Source of the DNA: Nocardioides sediminis
GTDB taxonomy: Bacteria; Actinomycetota; Actinomycetes; Propionibacteriales; Nocardioidaceae
Assembly: GCF_003047295.1 (NCBI RefSeq)
Contig: NZ_PZYZ01000002.1
Span: 186,001 to 250,000, forward strand
DNA length: 64,000 nucleotides
Reading direction: 5' to 3'
Notes under the pieces: generated by a model
Databases searched by the model: none
What the model was told of the DNA's origin: nothing
Seen by the model: the letters and a program-made list of their open reading frames with translations, nothing else
In this document: positions 8,563-22,454 of the stretch, piece after piece
Position numbering within the stretch: the stretch's first letter is position 1
Layout of the letters: the number at the start of each line of letters is the position of its first letter
Translations under genes and position numbers: made by a program

Positions 8563-11500
8563 GTGCGCCATCACCTCGCGGCCGTCCTCGGCCTGCTCGT
8601 CTCCGGCTCGGCCCTCGCGGTGGTGCCGTCCCCGGCGCTCGCCGACCACACCGCCCCTCCCGACCGCGTGACCCTGGTCGGCAGCCTCCAGTCCGAGCTC
8701 GGCTGTGCCGAGGACTGGGCGCCGGCGTGCGAGGCCACGCGCCTCGAGGCGGTGCCCGGCACCACGTCGTACGAGCTCGACGTCGAGGTGCCCGCCGGCA
8801 GCCACGCCTTCAAGGTCGCGCTCGACGGTGGCTGGGACGAGGCGTACGGCGCCGACGGCGGCGCCGCGGACGTCCCGCTCGAGCTCCGGCACGACGCCAC
8901 GCTCACGTTCTCCTACGACCACGCCAGCCACCGGGTCGCGGTGGCACCGGCCGAGCAGCCCGCGGCGGAGGTGACCGACGCCGACGAGGCGATCGTCGGT
9001 ACGTCGCTGCGCACCCCGCTCACCCGCGAGCGCTTCTACTTCGTGATGGCCGACCGCTTCGCCAACGGCGACCCGACCAACGACACCGGCGGCTTCGACG
9101 GCACGCGGACGGACCACGGCCACGACCCCGCCGACAAGGGCTTCTTCCACGGCGGCGACGTCGCCGGGCTCACCGAGCGCCTCGACTACATCGAGGGCCT
9201 CGGCACCTCGGCGATCTGGCTGACCCCCAGCTTCGCCAACCGTCCCGTGCAGGGTGCCGGCGACAACGCCAGCGCCGGCTACCACGGCTACTGGGTCACC
9301 GACTTCACGCGCATCGACCCGCACTTCGGCACCAACGCCGAGCTCGAGGCCTTCATCGACGCCGCCCACGAGCGGGGCATCAAGGTCTTCTTCGACATCA
9401 TCACCAACCACACCGCCGACGTCATCGACTACGAGGAGAAGCAGTACGGCTACGTCTCCAAGGACGCCGAGCCCTATCGCGACGCCGACGGCAACGTCTT
9501 CGACGACCGTGACCACGCCGGCACCGAGGACTTCCCCGAGCTCGACCCGGCGACGTCGTTCCCCTACACCCCGACCTTCCGGTCGGAGGCCGACAAGACG
9601 GTCAAGGTCCCGGCGTGGCTGAACGACCCGACCAACTACCACAACCGCGGTGACTCGACCTTCGCCGGCGAGTCGTCGACGTACGGCGACTTCGTCGGCC
9701 TCGACGACCTGTTCACCGAGCAGCCCGACGTCGTCGACGGCATGACCGAGATCTACGAGGCCTGGGTCGACTTCGGCATCGACGGCTTCCGTATCGACAC
9801 CACCAAGCACGTCAACATGGAGTTCTGGCAGGAGTTCGCCCCCGCGATCCGCGAGCACGCGTCCCGGGCCGGCAACCCCGACTTCTTCGCCTTCGGCGAG
9901 GTCTACGACGCCAGCGCCGCGTTCATGTCGCAGTACACGACCGAGGGCGAGATGGACGCGACCCTCGACTTCGGCTTCCAGTCCGTCGGCACGGGCTTCG
10001 CGAAGGGCGGGGCGACCACCCGGCTGCGCGACTTCTACGCCGACGACGACTGGTACACCGACACCGACTCCAACGCCTACTCGCTGCCGACGTTCCTGGG
10101 CAACCACGACATGGGTCGCATCGGCGGCTTCCTCGACGACGAGTACGCCGGCGAGGAGCTGCTGGCGCGCGACCGGCTCGCCCACGAGCTGATGTTCCTC
10201 ACCCGCGGCCAGCCGGTCGTCTACTACGGCGACGAGCAGGGATTCACCGGCGACGGCGGGGACAAGGACGCGCGCCAGGACATGTTCCCCAGCGAGGTCG
10301 CGAGCTACAACGACGACGACCTCATCGGCACGGACGCCACCACCGCCGACGCCAACTTCGACCGGAGCCACCCCCTCTACCGGTCGATCCGGGCGCTGTC
10401 CGCGCTGCGTGAGCGCTACCCGGCGCTCGCCGACGGCGCGCAGCTCCACCGCTCCGCCGGCAACGCCGCCGGCGTCTACGCCTTCAGCCGGATACGGCGT
10501 GGGGAGGACCGCGAGCTCCTCGTCGCCCTCAACAACGCCGCCGAGGCGAGGACCGTCTCGCTGCGCACCCTGACCCCGCGCGGCTCGCTGCGCCGGGTCT
10601 GGGGCACGGGCGCACCCCGCCTGACCGCCGACGGCGAGGGCCGGGTCGACGTCACGGTCCCGCCGCTGTCGGCCGTCGTCTACCGCGCCGACAAGGTGCT
10701 GGCGGAGCGCGAGTCGGCTCCGGCGGTGCACCTGCAGAGCCCGTCGGCCGGCGGCGCCGTCGGCGGCCGCGCCTTCATCGAGGCGGGCGTCCCCGACGGC
10801 GGCTTCAACGAGGTCAGCTTCGGGTGGCGGCACGCCGGTGCCCGGGAGTGGACCCCGCTGGGGACCGACGACAACGCGCCCTACCGCGTGGTCCACGACG
10901 TCCGGGACCTGCCCGACGGGACCCTGCTGGAGTACCGCGCGGTCCTGACCGACTCCTCCGGCAACCAGTCGGTCGCCTCGTCGTACGGCGTGGTGGGCGA
11001 GCCCGTCCCGGAGCCCGGCGACCCCGGCACGGGCGGTGGCGGTCCGGTCACCCAGCCGGTCGCCGTCTCGGTGCCCGGCAGCCAGAACTCCGAGATGGGC
11101 TGCCCCGAGGACTGGCAGCCCGCCTGCGCCGAGGCGCAGATGGCCCTCGACGCCGAGGACCAGGTCTGGAAGAGGACCACGACCCTGCCCGCCGGCCAGT
11201 ACGAGTACAAGGCCGCCATCGACGGCTCGTGGACCGAGAACTACGGCGCCGGCGGGGCGCCCAACGGCCCCAACGTGCCGCTGGCGCTCGACGGCGAGCG
11301 GGAGGTCACCTTCTACTACGACCACGGCACCCACTGGGTCACCAGCGACGCCTCCGGCCCGATCGTGACGGCGGCCGGGGACTTCCAGTCCGAGCTGGGC
11401 TGCCCCGCCGACTGGTCACCCGACTGCCTGCGCAGCTGGCTGCAGGACCCCGACGGCGACGGCACCTACACCTTCACGACCGACGCCCTGCCCGCCGGCA

Positions 11501-14256
11501 GCTACGCCACCAAGGTGACCCACGGCCAGACCTGGGACGAGAACTACGGCGCCGGCGGCGCGCCCGGGGGTGGGGACATCGGCTTCGAGGTGCCCGCCGA
11601 GGCGCAGGTCCGCTTCTCCTACGACGTCGAGACCCACGTCCTGACCGTCAGCGCCGGTGCCGCCGGGGCGGCGCCCGACCTCACGACGTCGCGGGCGCAG
11701 TGGCTGGGTGACGACCTCATGGCCTGGGACGTCCCCGACGCCGACACCCGCTCCTACCGGCTCCACTGGTCGCGCGACGGCGGGCTCGCCCCCGACGCCG
11801 AGGACGTGACCGGCGGCCGCTCGCTGCCGCTGCGCCACGACGCCGCGGGCCTGCCCGCGGACGTGCTCGCCGACTTCCCGCACCTCGAGGGCCACGAGGC
11901 ATTCCGGCTGCCCGAGGACCGGCTCGACGAGGTCCCCGAGATCCTGCAGGGCCAGCTGGCCGTCGCCTCCTACGACGCCGACGGACGGCTCCACGACGCG
12001 ACCGGGGTCCAGGTGCCCGGAGTGCTCGACGACGTGTACGCCGCGGCGTACGACCGCGAGCTGGGGCCGACCTGGTCCAAGGGCCGGCCGCAGCTCGCGC
12101 TGTGGGCGCCGACCGCTCAGGACGTCGACCTGCTGATCGGCGACCGCCGCGTCGCGATGCGCCGCCAGGACGACGGCACCTGGACCGTCGCCGGGCCGCC
12201 GTCCTGGGCGGGCCGGCCGTACCGGTTCGCCGTCCGGGTGTGGGCGCCGTCGGCCCAGGAGGTCGTCGTCAACGAGGTGACCGACCCCTACTCGGTGGCG
12301 CTGACCGCCGACTCGCCCCGGTCGCTCCTCGTCGACCTCGACGACCCCGCCCTCGCACCGCGCGGCTGGGCCGGCACCACGCCGCCGGCGGTCGCGCAGC
12401 CCGAGGACCGCAACGTCTACGAGCTGCACGTGCGCGACTTCTCCATCGGCGACGAGACCGTCCCGGCAGGGGAGCGCGGCACGTTCGCCGCGTTCGCCGA
12501 GCGCGACAGCGCCGGCATGACGCACCTGCGCGAGCTGGCCGACGCGGGGCTGAACACCGTGCACCTGCTGCCGGCCTTCGACATCGCGACGATCCGCGAG
12601 CGTCGCTCCGAGCAGCAGGCGCCGGCGTGCGACCTGGCGTCGTACGGTCCGGCCTCGCAGGAGCAGCAGGCGTGCGTCGACGCCGTGCGCGGTGCCGACG
12701 GCTTCAACTGGGGCTACGACCCCTACCACTACACGACGCCCGAGGGCTCCTACGCGACCGACCCGGACGGCACCCGGCGCACGGTGGAGTTCCGGCAGAT
12801 GGTGCAGTCGCTCAACCGCTCCGGGATGCAGGTGGTGATGGACGTGGTCTACAACCACACCGCCGCCAGCGGGCAGGCCGAGCGCTCGGTCCTCGACAAG
12901 GTCGTGCCGGGCTACTACCACCGCCTCGACGCGAGGGGCGCGGTCGAGAAGTCCACGTGCTGCGAGAACACCGCCACCGAGCACGCGATGATGGAGAAGC
13001 TGATGATCGACTCCGTGCTCACGTGGGCGCGGGACTACAAGGTCAACGGCTTCCGCTTCGACCTGATGGGCCACCACTCGCTGGAGAACATGCAGCGGCT
13101 GCGCGAGGCGCTCGACGGGCTGACGATCACCGAGGACGGCGTCGACGGCTCGCAGGTCTACGTCTACGGCGAGGGCTGGAACTTCGGTGAGGTCGCCGAC
13201 GACGCCCGCTTCGAGCAGGCGACCCAGCTCAACCTCGCCGGGACCGGCATCGGCTCGTTCAGCGACCGCCTCCGCGACGCGGTCCGCGGCGGCGGCCCGT
13301 TCGACGAGGACCCGCGGGTCCAGGGCTTCGGGTCCGGGCTGTCCACCGACCCCAACGGCGCCGAGGTCAACGGCGGCGTCGAGCGGCAGCAGGCCTCGCT
13401 CGCCCACGCCGAGGACCTGGTGAAGCTGGGGATGGCCGGCAACCTGGCCGACTTCTCCTTCACCTCCTCCGAGACCGGGGAGACCGTGGTCGGGTCGGAG
13501 GTCGACTACAACGGCCAGCCCGCCGGGTACGCCGCCGACCCGAGCGAGACCGTGACCTACGTCGACGCCCACGACAACGAGACGCTGTTCGACTCGCTGC
13601 AGCTCAAGCTGCCGCGGGCCACCTCGATGACCGACCGGGTGCGGATGAACACCGTCTCGCTGTCGACCGTGGCGCTCGGCCAGGGCGTGGCCTTCTGGCA
13701 CGCGGGCACCGACCTGCTCCGCTCCAAGAGCCTGGACCGCAACTCCTACGACTCCGGTGACTGGTTCAACCGGGTCGACTGGACCGGTCAGGAGAACACC
13801 TTCGGGTCCGGGCTCCCGCCGCGCGCGGACAACGAGGACAAGTGGCGCTTCATGGAGCCGTTGCTCGAGGACCCCGCGCTCGACCCGACGCCGGCGGCGA
13901 TGGCGGCGGCGCAGGAGCAGGCGCTCGACCTGCTGCGGATCCGCACCTCCTCACCGTTGTTCCGGCTCGGCTCGCTCGAGCAGGTCCAGGACAAGGTGTC
14001 CTTCCTCGACGCCGACCCCGGTGTCGTCGCCATGCTCGTCGACGACACCGCCGGCACCGACGTCGACGCCGACCGGGACGGCGTGCTGGTCGTCGTCAAC
14101 GCGACGCCGGGGGCTGCCACCGTCGCGGGCGCCGGCGCCGGCTGGACCCTGCACGACGTGCAGGCCTCCGGTGGGGACGAGGTGGTCAAGGGCTCCACGG
14201 TCGCCCAGGACGCGGTGAGGGTGCCGGCGCGCACCACGGCGGTCTTCGACCGCTGA
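8563..14256 (+). CDS. Secreted bifunctional alpha-amylase/pullulanase with starch-binding modules
   Basis: 1897 aa from GTG 8563, chosen because GGGAG precedes it and the product starts with a clean signal peptide ([15 protein letters not shown], cleavage near ALA-DHT); a GTG at 8518 would add 15 residues. Order: X25-type pullulanase-associated module; first GH13 domain with GFRID412, FGE446 and GNHD516; a beta-sandwich linker; two more X25-like modules; a CBM48-like domain ([16 protein letters not shown]); second GH13 domain of pullulanase type with GFRFD1500, YGE1537 and DAHD1671; a C-terminal beta domain. Both triads are complete. It should cut alpha-1,4 and alpha-1,6 bonds of starch, glycogen or pullulan outside the cell. 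A MalR-like box precedes it and a long hairpin follows. Confidence 0.9.
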   Translation: MRHHLAAVLGLLVSGSALAVVPSPALADHTAPPDRVTLVGSLQSELGCAEDWAPACEATRLEAVPGTTSYELDVEVPAGSHAFKVALDGGWDEAYGADGGAADVPLELRHDATLTFSYDHASHRVAVAPAEQPAAEVTDADEAIVGTSLRTPLTRERFYFVMADRFANGDPTNDTGGFDGTRTDHGHDPADKGFFHGGDVAGLTERLDYIEGLGTSAIWLTPSFANRPVQGAGDNASAGYHGYWVTDFTRIDPHFGTNAELEAFIDAAHERGIKVFFDIITNHTADVIDYEEKQYGYVSKDAEPYRDADGNVFDDRDHAGTEDFPELDPATSFPYTPTFRSEADKTVKVPAWLNDPTNYHNRGDSTFAGESSTYGDFVGLDDLFTEQPDVVDGMTEIYEAWVDFGIDGFRIDTTKHVNMEFWQEFAPAIREHASRAGNPDFFAFGEVYDASAAFMSQYTTEGEMDATLDFGFQSVGTGFAKGGATTRLRDFYADDDWYTDTDSNAYSLPTFLGNHDMGRIGGFLDDEYAGEELLARDRLAHELMFLTRGQPVVYYGDEQGFTGDGGDKDARQDMFPSEVASYNDDDLIGTDATTADANFDRSHPLYRSIRALSALRERYPALADGAQLHRSAGNAAGVYAFSRIRRGEDRELLVALNNAAEARTVSLRTLTPRGSLRRVWGTGAPRLTADGEGRVDVTVPPLSAVVYRADKVLAERESAPAVHLQSPSAGGAVGGRAFIEAGVPDGGFNEVSFGWRHAGAREWTPLGTDDNAPYRVVHDVRDLPDGTLLEYRAVLTDSSGNQSVASSYGVVGEPVPEPGDPGTGGGGPVTQPVAVSVPGSQNSEMGCPEDWQPACAEAQMALDAEDQVWKRTTTLPAGQYEYKAAIDGSWTENYGAGGAPNGPNVPLALDGEREVTFYYDHGTHWVTSDASGPIVTAAGDFQSELGCPADWSPDCLRSWLQDPDGDGTYTFTTDALPAGSYATKVTHGQTWDENYGAGGAPGGGDIGFEVPAEAQVRFSYDVETHVLTVSAGAAGAAPDLTTSRAQWLGDDLMAWDVPDADTRSYRLHWSRDGGLAPDAEDVTGGRSLPLRHDAAGLPADVLADFPHLEGHEAFRLPEDRLDEVPEILQGQLAVASYDADGRLHDATGVQVPGVLDDVYAAAYDRELGPTWSKGRPQLALWAPTAQDVDLLIGDRRVAMRRQDDGTWTVAGPPSWAGRPYRFAVRVWAPSAQEVVVNEVTDPYSVALTADSPRSLLVDLDDPALAPRGWAGTTPPAVAQPEDRNVYELHVRDFSIGDETVPAGERGTFAAFAERDSAGMTHLRELADAGLNTVHLLPAFDIATIRERRSEQQAPACDLASYGPASQEQQACVDAVRGADGFNWGYDPYHYTTPEGSYATDPDGTRRTVEFRQMVQSLNRSGMQVVMDVVYNHTAASGQAERSVLDKVVPGYYHRLDARGAVEKSTCCENTATEHAMMEKLMIDSVLTWARDYKVNGFRFDLMGHHSLENMQRLREALDGLTITEDGVDGSQVYVYGEGWNFGEVADDARFEQATQLNLAGTGIGSFSDRLRDAVRGGGPFDEDPRVQGFGSGLSTDPNGAEVNGGVERQQASLAHAEDLVKLGMAGNLADFSFTSSETGETVVGSEVDYNGQPAGYAADPSETVTYVDAHDNETLFDSLQLKLPRATSMTDRVRMNTVSLSTVALGQGVAFWHAGTDLLRSKSLDRNSYDSGDWFNRVDWTGQENTFGSGLPPRADNEDKWRFMEPLLEDPALDPTPAAMAAAQEQALDLLRIRTSSPLFRLGSLEQVQDKVSFLDADPGVVAMLVDDTAGTDVDADRDGVLVVVNATPGAATVAGAGAGWTLHDVQASGGDEVVKGSTVAQDAVRVPARTTAVFDR

Positions 14257-14267
14257 CGAGGCCCACG

Positions 14268-14312
14268 ACGTACGACGCCCCCGACAGGAGACCTGTCGGG
14301 GGCGTCGTACGT
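14268..14312. terminator. Bidirectional hairpin terminator between amylase-pullulanase and gltA
   Basis: A perfect 21-bp stem (14268-14288 with 14292-14312) and an AGA loop lie between convergent genes. No T-run follows, as is common in very GC-rich actinobacteria. One arm overlaps the over-represented word ACGACGTACGAC (14265-14276). Confidence 0.85.
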
Positions 14313-14336
14313 GTGTGACGAGGGTTCAGCCGTGGC

Positions 14337-15650
<1,314 letters not shown>

Positions 15651-15755
15651 GTCGGCTCCTTGCTAGGTTCGTGGGATTCGCCGACCAACCTAGCCGCGGC
15701 CCGCGAGGGGCGCGAACCCGCCCCTGCCGTCCGTGGACACCGCGCGAGCGCCATT

Positions 15756-15785
15756 TTGACCCTCCTCGCGCGGGCGCCGTAGTCT
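15756..15785 (+). promoter_or_regulatory. Predicted sigma-A-type promoter of rplM-rpsI
   Basis: TTGACC at 15756-15761 and TAGTCT at 15780-15785 are separated by 18 bp. Transcription would begin near 15792 and leave a leader of about 150 nt before the rplM GTG. Confidence 0.6.
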
Positions 15786-15791
15786 TGGCGG

Positions 15792-15943
15792 TCGCGACTC
15801 CTGCCGCGCTCTGCGTCCCGCACGGGACGACAGGGTGCAGACCCGGACGCTCATGAGCCGGGCAGTGTTCGTCAGAAGCCGCCGCAGCACCACCGGGTGG
15901 GACACCTCCCCTCCGGACCTACGAACGAGAACGGGATACAGCC
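15792..15943 (+). other. Long 5' leader of rplM with hairpin potential
   Basis: This stretch between the predicted promoter and rplM holds no convincing gene on either strand. It contains a short GC stem at 15814-15829 (CGTCCCG paired with CGGGACG) and several weaker stems. A leader this long on a ribosomal-protein operon could serve autogenous control, but I do not recognise a known L13 leader family. Confidence 0.35.
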
Positions 15944-16387
15944 GTGCGCACGTACAGCCCCAAGCCCGCTGACATCCAGCGTGAGTGGCTCGTCATCGAC
16001 GCCACCGACGTGGTCCTGGGACGCCTCGCCGTCCAGACCGCCAACCTCCTCCGCGGCAAGCACAAGCCGACCTTCGCCCCGCACATGGACATGGGTGACT
16101 TCGTCATCATCGTCAACGCGGACAAGGTCGCCCTCTCCGGCAACAAGAAGGTCACCAAGCTGGCCTACCGCCACTCCGGCTACCCGGGCGGCCTCTCCGC
16201 CACGCCGTTCGGCGAGCTGCTCGAGAAGGACGCCCGCAAGGCCATCGAGAAGGCTGTCTGGGGCATGCTCCCCAAGAACAAGCTCGGCCGCCAGATGCTG
16301 AAGAAGCTCAAGGTGTACGCCGGCCCCAACCACCCCCACGCGGCCCAGCAGGCCATCCCGTTCGAGATCTCCCAGGTCTCCCAGTAA
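15944..16387 (+). CDS. rplM: 50S ribosomal protein L13
   Basis: 147 aa, GTG start. It has the L13 core: [15 protein letters not shown] near the N-terminus, [20 protein letters not shown], and the L13 signature around [17 protein letters not shown] near the C-terminus. L13 is an early-assembly protein of the large subunit. The rpsI ATG follows 18 bp after the stop, giving the universal rplM-rpsI operon. A long leader precedes it. Confidence 0.98.
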   Translation: MRTYSPKPADIQREWLVIDATDVVLGRLAVQTANLLRGKHKPTFAPHMDMGDFVIIVNADKVALSGNKKVTKLAYRHSGYPGGLSATPFGELLEKDARKAIEKAVWGMLPKNKLGRQMLKKLKVYAGPNHPHAAQQAIPFEISQVSQ

Positions 16388-16405
16388 TCGCCGAGGACTG
16401 ACTCC

Positions 16406-16912
16406 ATGACTGACAACATCGAGAGCACCGAGGTCGAGGAGACCTACGAGACCAACGCCGAGGGCGTTGCCTACAGCTCTGAGAGTGCCCCGTCCGCCGA
16501 CACCCCGGCCCGCCCGGCGACCATCGCGCCCGCCGGCGCCACCGGTCGCCGCAAGGAGGCCGTCGCCCGCGTCCGCATCGTCCCGGGCACCGGCGAGTAC
16601 ACCGTCAACGGTCGCACGCTCGACAGCTACTTCCCCAACAAGCTGCACCAGCAGATCGTGAACGAGCCGTTCACCGAGCTGCAGCTCGAGGGCCGCTTCG
16701 ACGTGATCGCCCGCATCCACGGCGGCGGCATCGCCGGCCAGGCCGGTGCGCTGCGCCTCGGCATCGCCCGCGCGCTCAACGCGGTGGACGTGGACGCCAA
16801 CCGTCCCGCCCTCAAGAAGGCCGGGCTGCTCACGCGTGACGCCCGCGCCGTCGAGCGCAAGAAGGCCGGTCTCAAGAAGGCCCGCAAGGCCTCGCAGTTC
16901 AGCAAGCGCTGA
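16406..16912 (+). CDS. rpsI: 30S ribosomal protein S9
   Basis: 168 aa: an acidic, disordered extension of about 45 residues, then the S9 domain ([18 protein letters not shown] through GKRLFK-type sequence; here [10 protein letters not shown] at the C-terminus). The basic tail normally reaches into the ribosomal P site. N-terminal extensions like this are typical of actinobacterial S9. Second gene of the rplM operon; a large imperfect palindrome follows. Confidence 0.98.
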   Translation: MTDNIESTEVEETYETNAEGVAYSSESAPSADTPARPATIAPAGATGRRKEAVARVRIVPGTGEYTVNGRTLDSYFPNKLHQQIVNEPFTELQLEGRFDVIARIHGGGIAGQAGALRLGIARALNAVDVDANRPALKKAGLLTRDARAVERKKAGLKKARKASQFSKR

Positions 16913-16915
16913 TTC

Positions 16916-17021
16916 GCGCGGCGTGCCGGGCACCTGGCTGCGTTGTCGTCGGTCGACGACCCGCTTCGCTTGGAGGTCGCCTTCCCTCCTCCGCCTTGCC
17001 AGGCGCTCCGGCACGCCACGC
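16916..17021. repeat. Large imperfect palindrome between rpsI and glmM
   Basis: The arms 16916-16938 and 16998-17021 can pair: a perfect 10-bp core (GGCGTGCCGG with CCGGCACGCC), then about nine more pairs with one bulge and one mismatch, plus three outer pairs. The 59-nt centre is rich in GTCGTCGGTCGACGAC-type symmetry. It could terminate the rplM operon, or be a dispersed REP/MITE-like unit. Only one copy is present here. Confidence 0.6.
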
Positions 17022-17042
17022 GACTGATCCGGAGGAAGCTCC

Positions 17043-18392
17043 TTGACGCGACTCTTCGGCACGGACGGGGTCCGGGGCCTGGCCAACGTCTCGCTCACCG
17101 CCGAGCTGGCCCTCGACCTCTCCGTGGCAGCCGCCCACGTGCTCGCCGACCGCGGCGAGTTCGCGGGGCACCGCCCTCGCGCCGTGGTGGGCCGGGACAC
17201 GCGCATCTCCGGACAGTTCCTCGAGGCGGCCGTCGTGGCCGGCCTCGCGTCCGCCGGTGTGGACGTCCTGCTGCTCGGCGTGCTGCCGACCCCGGGCGTC
17301 GCCTACCTGACCGACAAGCTCGGCGTCGACCTCGGCGTCATGCTGTCGGCCTCGCACAACCCGATGCCCGACAACGGCATCAAGTTCCTGGCCCGCGGCG
17401 GCCACAAGCTCGACGACGCGATCGAGGTCGCCATCGAGCAGCGGATGCGCGAGGAGTGGCAGCGCCCCACCGGCGGCGACGTCGGTCGCGTCACGACGTA
17501 CGACGCCGCCGTCGCCGACTACGCCGCCCACCTGGTGGGCGCGACGACCAAGCCCCTCGCCGGGCTCAAGGTCGTGCTGGACTGCGCCGAGGGCGCGGCC
17601 TTCGAGGCGGGCCCGCTGGCCCTGCGCGAGGCCGGCGCGGAGGTCATCGCCATCCACGCGTCGCCCGACGGCCTCAACATCAACGACAACTGCGGGTCCA
17701 CCCACCTGGGCTCGCTGCAGCAGGCCGTGGTCGAGCACGGCGCCGACGCGGGCTTCGGGCTCGACGGTGACTCCGACCGCTGCCTGGCCGTCGACCACGA
17801 GGGCAACATCGTCGACGGCGACCAGATCCTCGCGGTCCTCGCGCTGGCGCTGCGCGACCAGGGGCTGCTCGCCAAGGACACCGTGGTGGCGACCGTGATG
17901 AGCAACCTCGGCTTCGTCCAGGCCCTGCGCGGCGCCGGCATCGGGGTGCGCCAGACCAAGGTCGGCGACCGCTACGTGCTCGAGGCCATGAAGGTCTCCG
18001 GCTACTCCCTCGGCGGTGAGCAGTCCGGGCACGTGATCCTCTCCGACCACGCCACGACCGGCGACGGCATCCTGACCGCTCTCAAGGTGCTCGAGCGGAT
18101 GGCCGCCACCGGGCGCTCGCTCCAGGACCTCGCCGGGGTGATGACCCGGCTCCCGCAGGTCCTCGTCAACGTCCCGGGCGTCGACAAGGCGCGCACCGAC
18201 GAGGACGCCGTGCTCGCCGCCGCCGTGGCCGAGGAGGAGGCCGCCCTCGGCGACGACGGTCGGATCCTGCTCCGCCCGTCGGGCACCGAGGCGCTCGTCC
18301 GCGTCATGGTCGAGGCGCCGTCGCTGGAGACCGCGACGTCGGTGGCGCACCGGCTCGCCGACGTGGTCGCGCGCCAGCTCGCGCTCGATTGA
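17043..18392 (+). CDS. glmM: Phosphoglucosamine mutase
   Basis: 449 aa. It converts glucosamine-6-phosphate to glucosamine-1-phosphate on the way to UDP-GlcNAc. Motifs: [11 protein letters not shown] at the N-terminus, the phosphoserine loop [12 protein letters not shown] (catalytic Ser104), the metal loop [13 protein letters not shown], and the phosphate-binding [14 protein letters not shown] near the C-terminus. The TTG start at 17043 is supported by GGAGGA seven bases upstream and the conserved N-terminal motif. It works with glmS, 2.2 kb downstream. Confidence 0.97.
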   Translation: MTRLFGTDGVRGLANVSLTAELALDLSVAAAHVLADRGEFAGHRPRAVVGRDTRISGQFLEAAVVAGLASAGVDVLLLGVLPTPGVAYLTDKLGVDLGVMLSASHNPMPDNGIKFLARGGHKLDDAIEVAIEQRMREEWQRPTGGDVGRVTTYDAAVADYAAHLVGATTKPLAGLKVVLDCAEGAAFEAGPLALREAGAEVIAIHASPDGLNINDNCGSTHLGSLQQAVVEHGADAGFGLDGDSDRCLAVDHEGNIVDGDQILAVLALALRDQGLLAKDTVVATVMSNLGFVQALRGAGIGVRQTKVGDRYVLEAMKVSGYSLGGEQSGHVILSDHATTGDGILTALKVLERMAATGRSLQDLAGVMTRLPQVLVNVPGVDKARTDEDAVLAAAVAEEEAALGDDGRILLRPSGTEALVRVMVEAPSLETATSVAHRLADVVARQLALD

Positions 18393-18435
18393 GGCCGCCG
18401 GCGGACATTCGGGTGCCCCTGGAGACGGCGGCGTC

Positions 18436-18441
18436 TACGGT
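18436..18441 (+). promoter_or_regulatory. Leaderless-type -10 element before the tandem GNAT gene
   Basis: TACGGT lies 7 nt before GTG 18449, and no ribosome site is visible. This fits transcription starting at or next to the start codon. Confidence 0.5.
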
Positions 18442-18448
18442 CGTCGCC

Positions 18449-19447
18449 GTGCCGACGACGAACGACATCGAGATCCGCGCCATCGACCTGGGGGACGAGG
18501 CCGACCTGCGCGCGTGGTGGGAGGTCGGCCACGCCGCCACGGCCGAGCGCCCGGGGAAGCCCTGGCCGCTGTGGGAGCAGAGCCGACGCGCGCTCCCGGC
18601 CCCCAACCCCGAGCGCGGGATCGTGCTGCTCGGTGCGGTCGACGGCGGGCAGATGGTGGGCTCCGGCATGCTGACCCGCCCGTTGCGGGACAACCTCCAC
18701 ACCGCCATGACCTTCGCCTTCGTCGCGCCCGGCCGCACCCGACAGGGGATCGGCTCGGCAGTGATGGCCGGGCTCGAGGCGCTGGCGGCGGCGGAGGGCC
18801 GGACCACCCTGCAGTCGGAGGCCTACGTCCCGTCCGGGGGCACGGCCGCCGTCGAGGGATTCGCGGAGTCCCTGGGCTACACGGTCGCGAGCCGCGAGTC
18901 CATCAAGGAGCTCTCGATGGACGACTACGCCCGGCGCCGCTCCGACCTGCCGTCCGGCGCCGACGGCTACCGCATCGTCACCTTCGACACCGTCTGCCCC
19001 GACGAGCACGTGGAGTCCTTCGGCCGGCTGCTCGGCATGCTGATGGACGAGATCCCGCTCGGCGAGCTCGACCTGGAGTCCTCCGAGTGGACCCCTGAGC
19101 GGGTCCGGGCCGCCGAGCAGCGCCAGGTCGACACCGGCCGCCACGTCCACACCGCTGTCGCGATCGCTCCCGACGGCGAGGTCGCGGGCATCTCGGACGT
19201 GCGGGTCGACGACACGGACCACGAGCACGCCCAGGTCGGCATCACGCTCGTGCACCCGACCCACCGCGGCCACCGGCTCGGCCTGGCGCTCAAGGTGGCG
19301 ACCCACGACCTGGTGGGCGCGACGTACCCCTCCCTGCGCACCGTGGACACCTCCAACGCCCTGGTCAACACGCACATGAACGCCGTCAACGACGCGCTCG
19401 GCTACCGGTCGATCGAGACGATGCTGGAGCTCCAGAAGGTCCTCTGA
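18449..19447 (+). CDS. Tandem GNAT-domain acetyltransferase
   Basis: 332 aa made of two GNAT folds. The first (about 8-155) has FAFVAPGRTRQGIGSAVMAGLEALA, a good acetyl-CoA loop (RQGIGSA). The second (about 180-330) has GITLVHPTHRGHRLGLALK and ends near NALVNTHMNAVNDALGYR. Both loops look functional. The layout resembles mycothiol synthase and the Eis-distant two-domain GNATs of actinobacteria, but it is shorter than typical MshD partners and I would not assign a substrate. GTG 18449 is preceded by a leaderless-type -10 element. Single gene, convergent with coaA. Confidence 0.85.
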   Translation: MPTTNDIEIRAIDLGDEADLRAWWEVGHAATAERPGKPWPLWEQSRRALPAPNPERGIVLLGAVDGGQMVGSGMLTRPLRDNLHTAMTFAFVAPGRTRQGIGSAVMAGLEALAAAEGRTTLQSEAYVPSGGTAAVEGFAESLGYTVASRESIKELSMDDYARRRSDLPSGADGYRIVTFDTVCPDEHVESFGRLLGMLMDEIPLGELDLESSEWTPERVRAAEQRQVDTGRHVHTAVAIAPDGEVAGISDVRVDDTDHEHAQVGITLVHPTHRGHRLGLALKVATHDLVGATYPSLRTVDTSNALVNTHMNAVNDALGYRSIETMLELQKVL

Positions 19448-19469
19448 CCCGAGGTTGGCGCGCGTTCCG

Positions 19470-19533
19470 GCGGGTTTGCTCACGCTGCAGCGTGGCCGAA
19501 CCCGCGGGATCACCGGGCGCCCGGTGATCCCGC
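19470..19533. terminator. Two overlapping hairpins between convergent genes
   Basis: GCGGGTT at 19470-19476 pairs with AACCCGC at 19499-19505 around an inner 14-bp palindrome (19481-19494). It overlaps a perfect 30-bp palindrome at 19504-19533 (15 bp per arm). The two structures are mutually exclusive at 19504-19505. They lie between the GNAT gene and coaA and probably terminate both transcripts. Confidence 0.75.
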
Positions 19534-19541
19534 GCCGGGCC

Positions 19542-20525
19542 TCAGAGCTTGCGCAGCCGCACGTAACGCACCGAGTGGTCGGAGTCCTTGCGCAGCACGA
19601 GAGTGGCGCGGGCCCGGGTGGGGGCGACGTTCTCGATGAGGTTGGGGCCGTTGATCGTGTCCCAGATGCGGCCGGCCTCGGCGACGGCCTCGGACTCGGT
19701 CAGCACGGCGTACCTGCGGAAGTAGGAGAGCGGGTCCTGGAAGGCGGTCTCGCGCAGCCGCAGGAACCGCTCGACGTACCAGCGCTTGATGTCGCCCACG
19801 GCGGCGTCGACGTAGACGGAGAAGTCGAAGAAGTCGCTGACCGCGAGCCCCGCCTTGCCGTCGTCGCGGACCCGGGCGGGCTGGAGGACGTTGAGGCCCT
19901 CGACGATCACGACGTCGGGGCGCTTGACGACGACCTTGTCGTCGGGGACCACGTCGTAGACGAGGTGGGAGTAGATCGGTGCCTCGACCTCGTCCTTGCC
20001 GGACTTGATGTCGATGACGAACTTCAGCAGGGCCTTGCGGTCGTAGGACTCCGGGAAGCCCTTGCGGTGCAGGATCCCGCGCCGCTCGAGCTCGGCGTTG
20101 GGGAGCAGGAAGCCGTCGGTGGTCACCAGGGCGACGTTGGGGTGCTCGGGCCAGTGCGCCAGCACCTGCTGGAGCACGCGGGCGGTCGTCGACTTGCCGA
20201 CCGCCACCGACCCGGCCAGGCCGATCACGAACGGCGTACGAGGCGGCTGCTGGCGGCCCAGGAACTCCTCCTGCTCGCGGTGCAGCCGCCCCGCGGAGGC
20301 GACGTACAGCGAGAGCAGGCGGGAGAGCGGCAGGTAGACCTGCTCGACCTCGCTGAGGTCCAGGGAGTCACCGAGGCCGCGCAGTCGACCGATCTCCTCG
20401 GGGGTGAGGGGGTTCTCGGTCTCGCGGGCCAGCGCGGCCCAAGCGGCCCGCTCGAGCTCGACGTAGGGAGAGGACTCACTCGCACCGAGGAGGCCGTCCC
20501 GCTCAGCTGCACCGGCGGCGGACAT
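19542..20525 (-). CDS. coaA: Type I pantothenate kinase
   Basis: 327 aa. It phosphorylates pantothenate, the first step of coenzyme A synthesis. It has the P-loop GSVAVGKST (105-113), [16 protein letters not shown], the YDVVPD segment and [20 protein letters not shown] near the C-terminus, all characteristic of prokaryotic type I PanK. I chose ATG 20525 over an upstream in-frame start because it sits 7 nt from an AACAAT -10-like element. Divergent from glmS across 65 bp. Confidence 0.96.
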   Translation of the reverse strand: MSAAGAAERDGLLGASESSPYVELERAAWAALARETENPLTPEEIGRLRGLGDSLDLSEVEQVYLPLSRLLSLYVASAGRLHREQEEFLGRQQPPRTPFVIGLAGSVAVGKSTTARVLQQVLAHWPEHPNVALVTTDGFLLPNAELERRGILHRKGFPESYDRKALLKFVIDIKSGKDEVEAPIYSHLVYDVVPDDKVVVKRPDVVIVEGLNVLQPARVRDDGKAGLAVSDFFDFSVYVDAAVGDIKRWYVERFLRLRETAFQDPLSYFRRYAVLTESEAVAEAGRIWDTINGPNLIENVAPTRARATLVLRKDSDHSVRYVRLRKL

Positions 20526-20532
20526 GCGCAGG

Positions 20533-20538
20533 ATTGTT
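20533..20538 (-). promoter_or_regulatory. Leaderless-type -10 element of coaA
   Basis: AACAAT on the minus strand lies 7 nt before ATG 20525, and no ribosome site is seen. The divergent glmS element is 40 bp away. Confidence 0.4.
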
Positions 20539-20577
20539 GCACCGGCGGCGCCGAGCGGTGCGGGCGGCACGCTTGCG

Positions 20578-20583
20578 TAGACT
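20578..20583 (+). promoter_or_regulatory. Leaderless-type -10 element of glmS
   Basis: TAGACT lies 7 nt before ATG 20591. Cys2 of GlmS must be near the N-terminus, which fixes this start and therefore the spacing. Confidence 0.55.
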
Positions 20584-20590
20584 CCGGCCC

Positions 20591-22447
<1,857 letters not shown>

Positions 22448-22454
22448 CCTCCAG

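Noticed and set aside
8080..11334. Very long minus-strand open frame across the amylase-pullulanase gene
   Set aside because: It is antisense to a well-supported GH13 gene, has low-complexity Gly/Val/Arg-rich translation and no domain; it is a product of GC-rich third positions.
15690..15905. Small minus-strand ORF in the gltA-rplM gap
   Set aside because: The product is Arg/Ser-rich without domain or ribosome site and overlaps the rplM promoter and leader.
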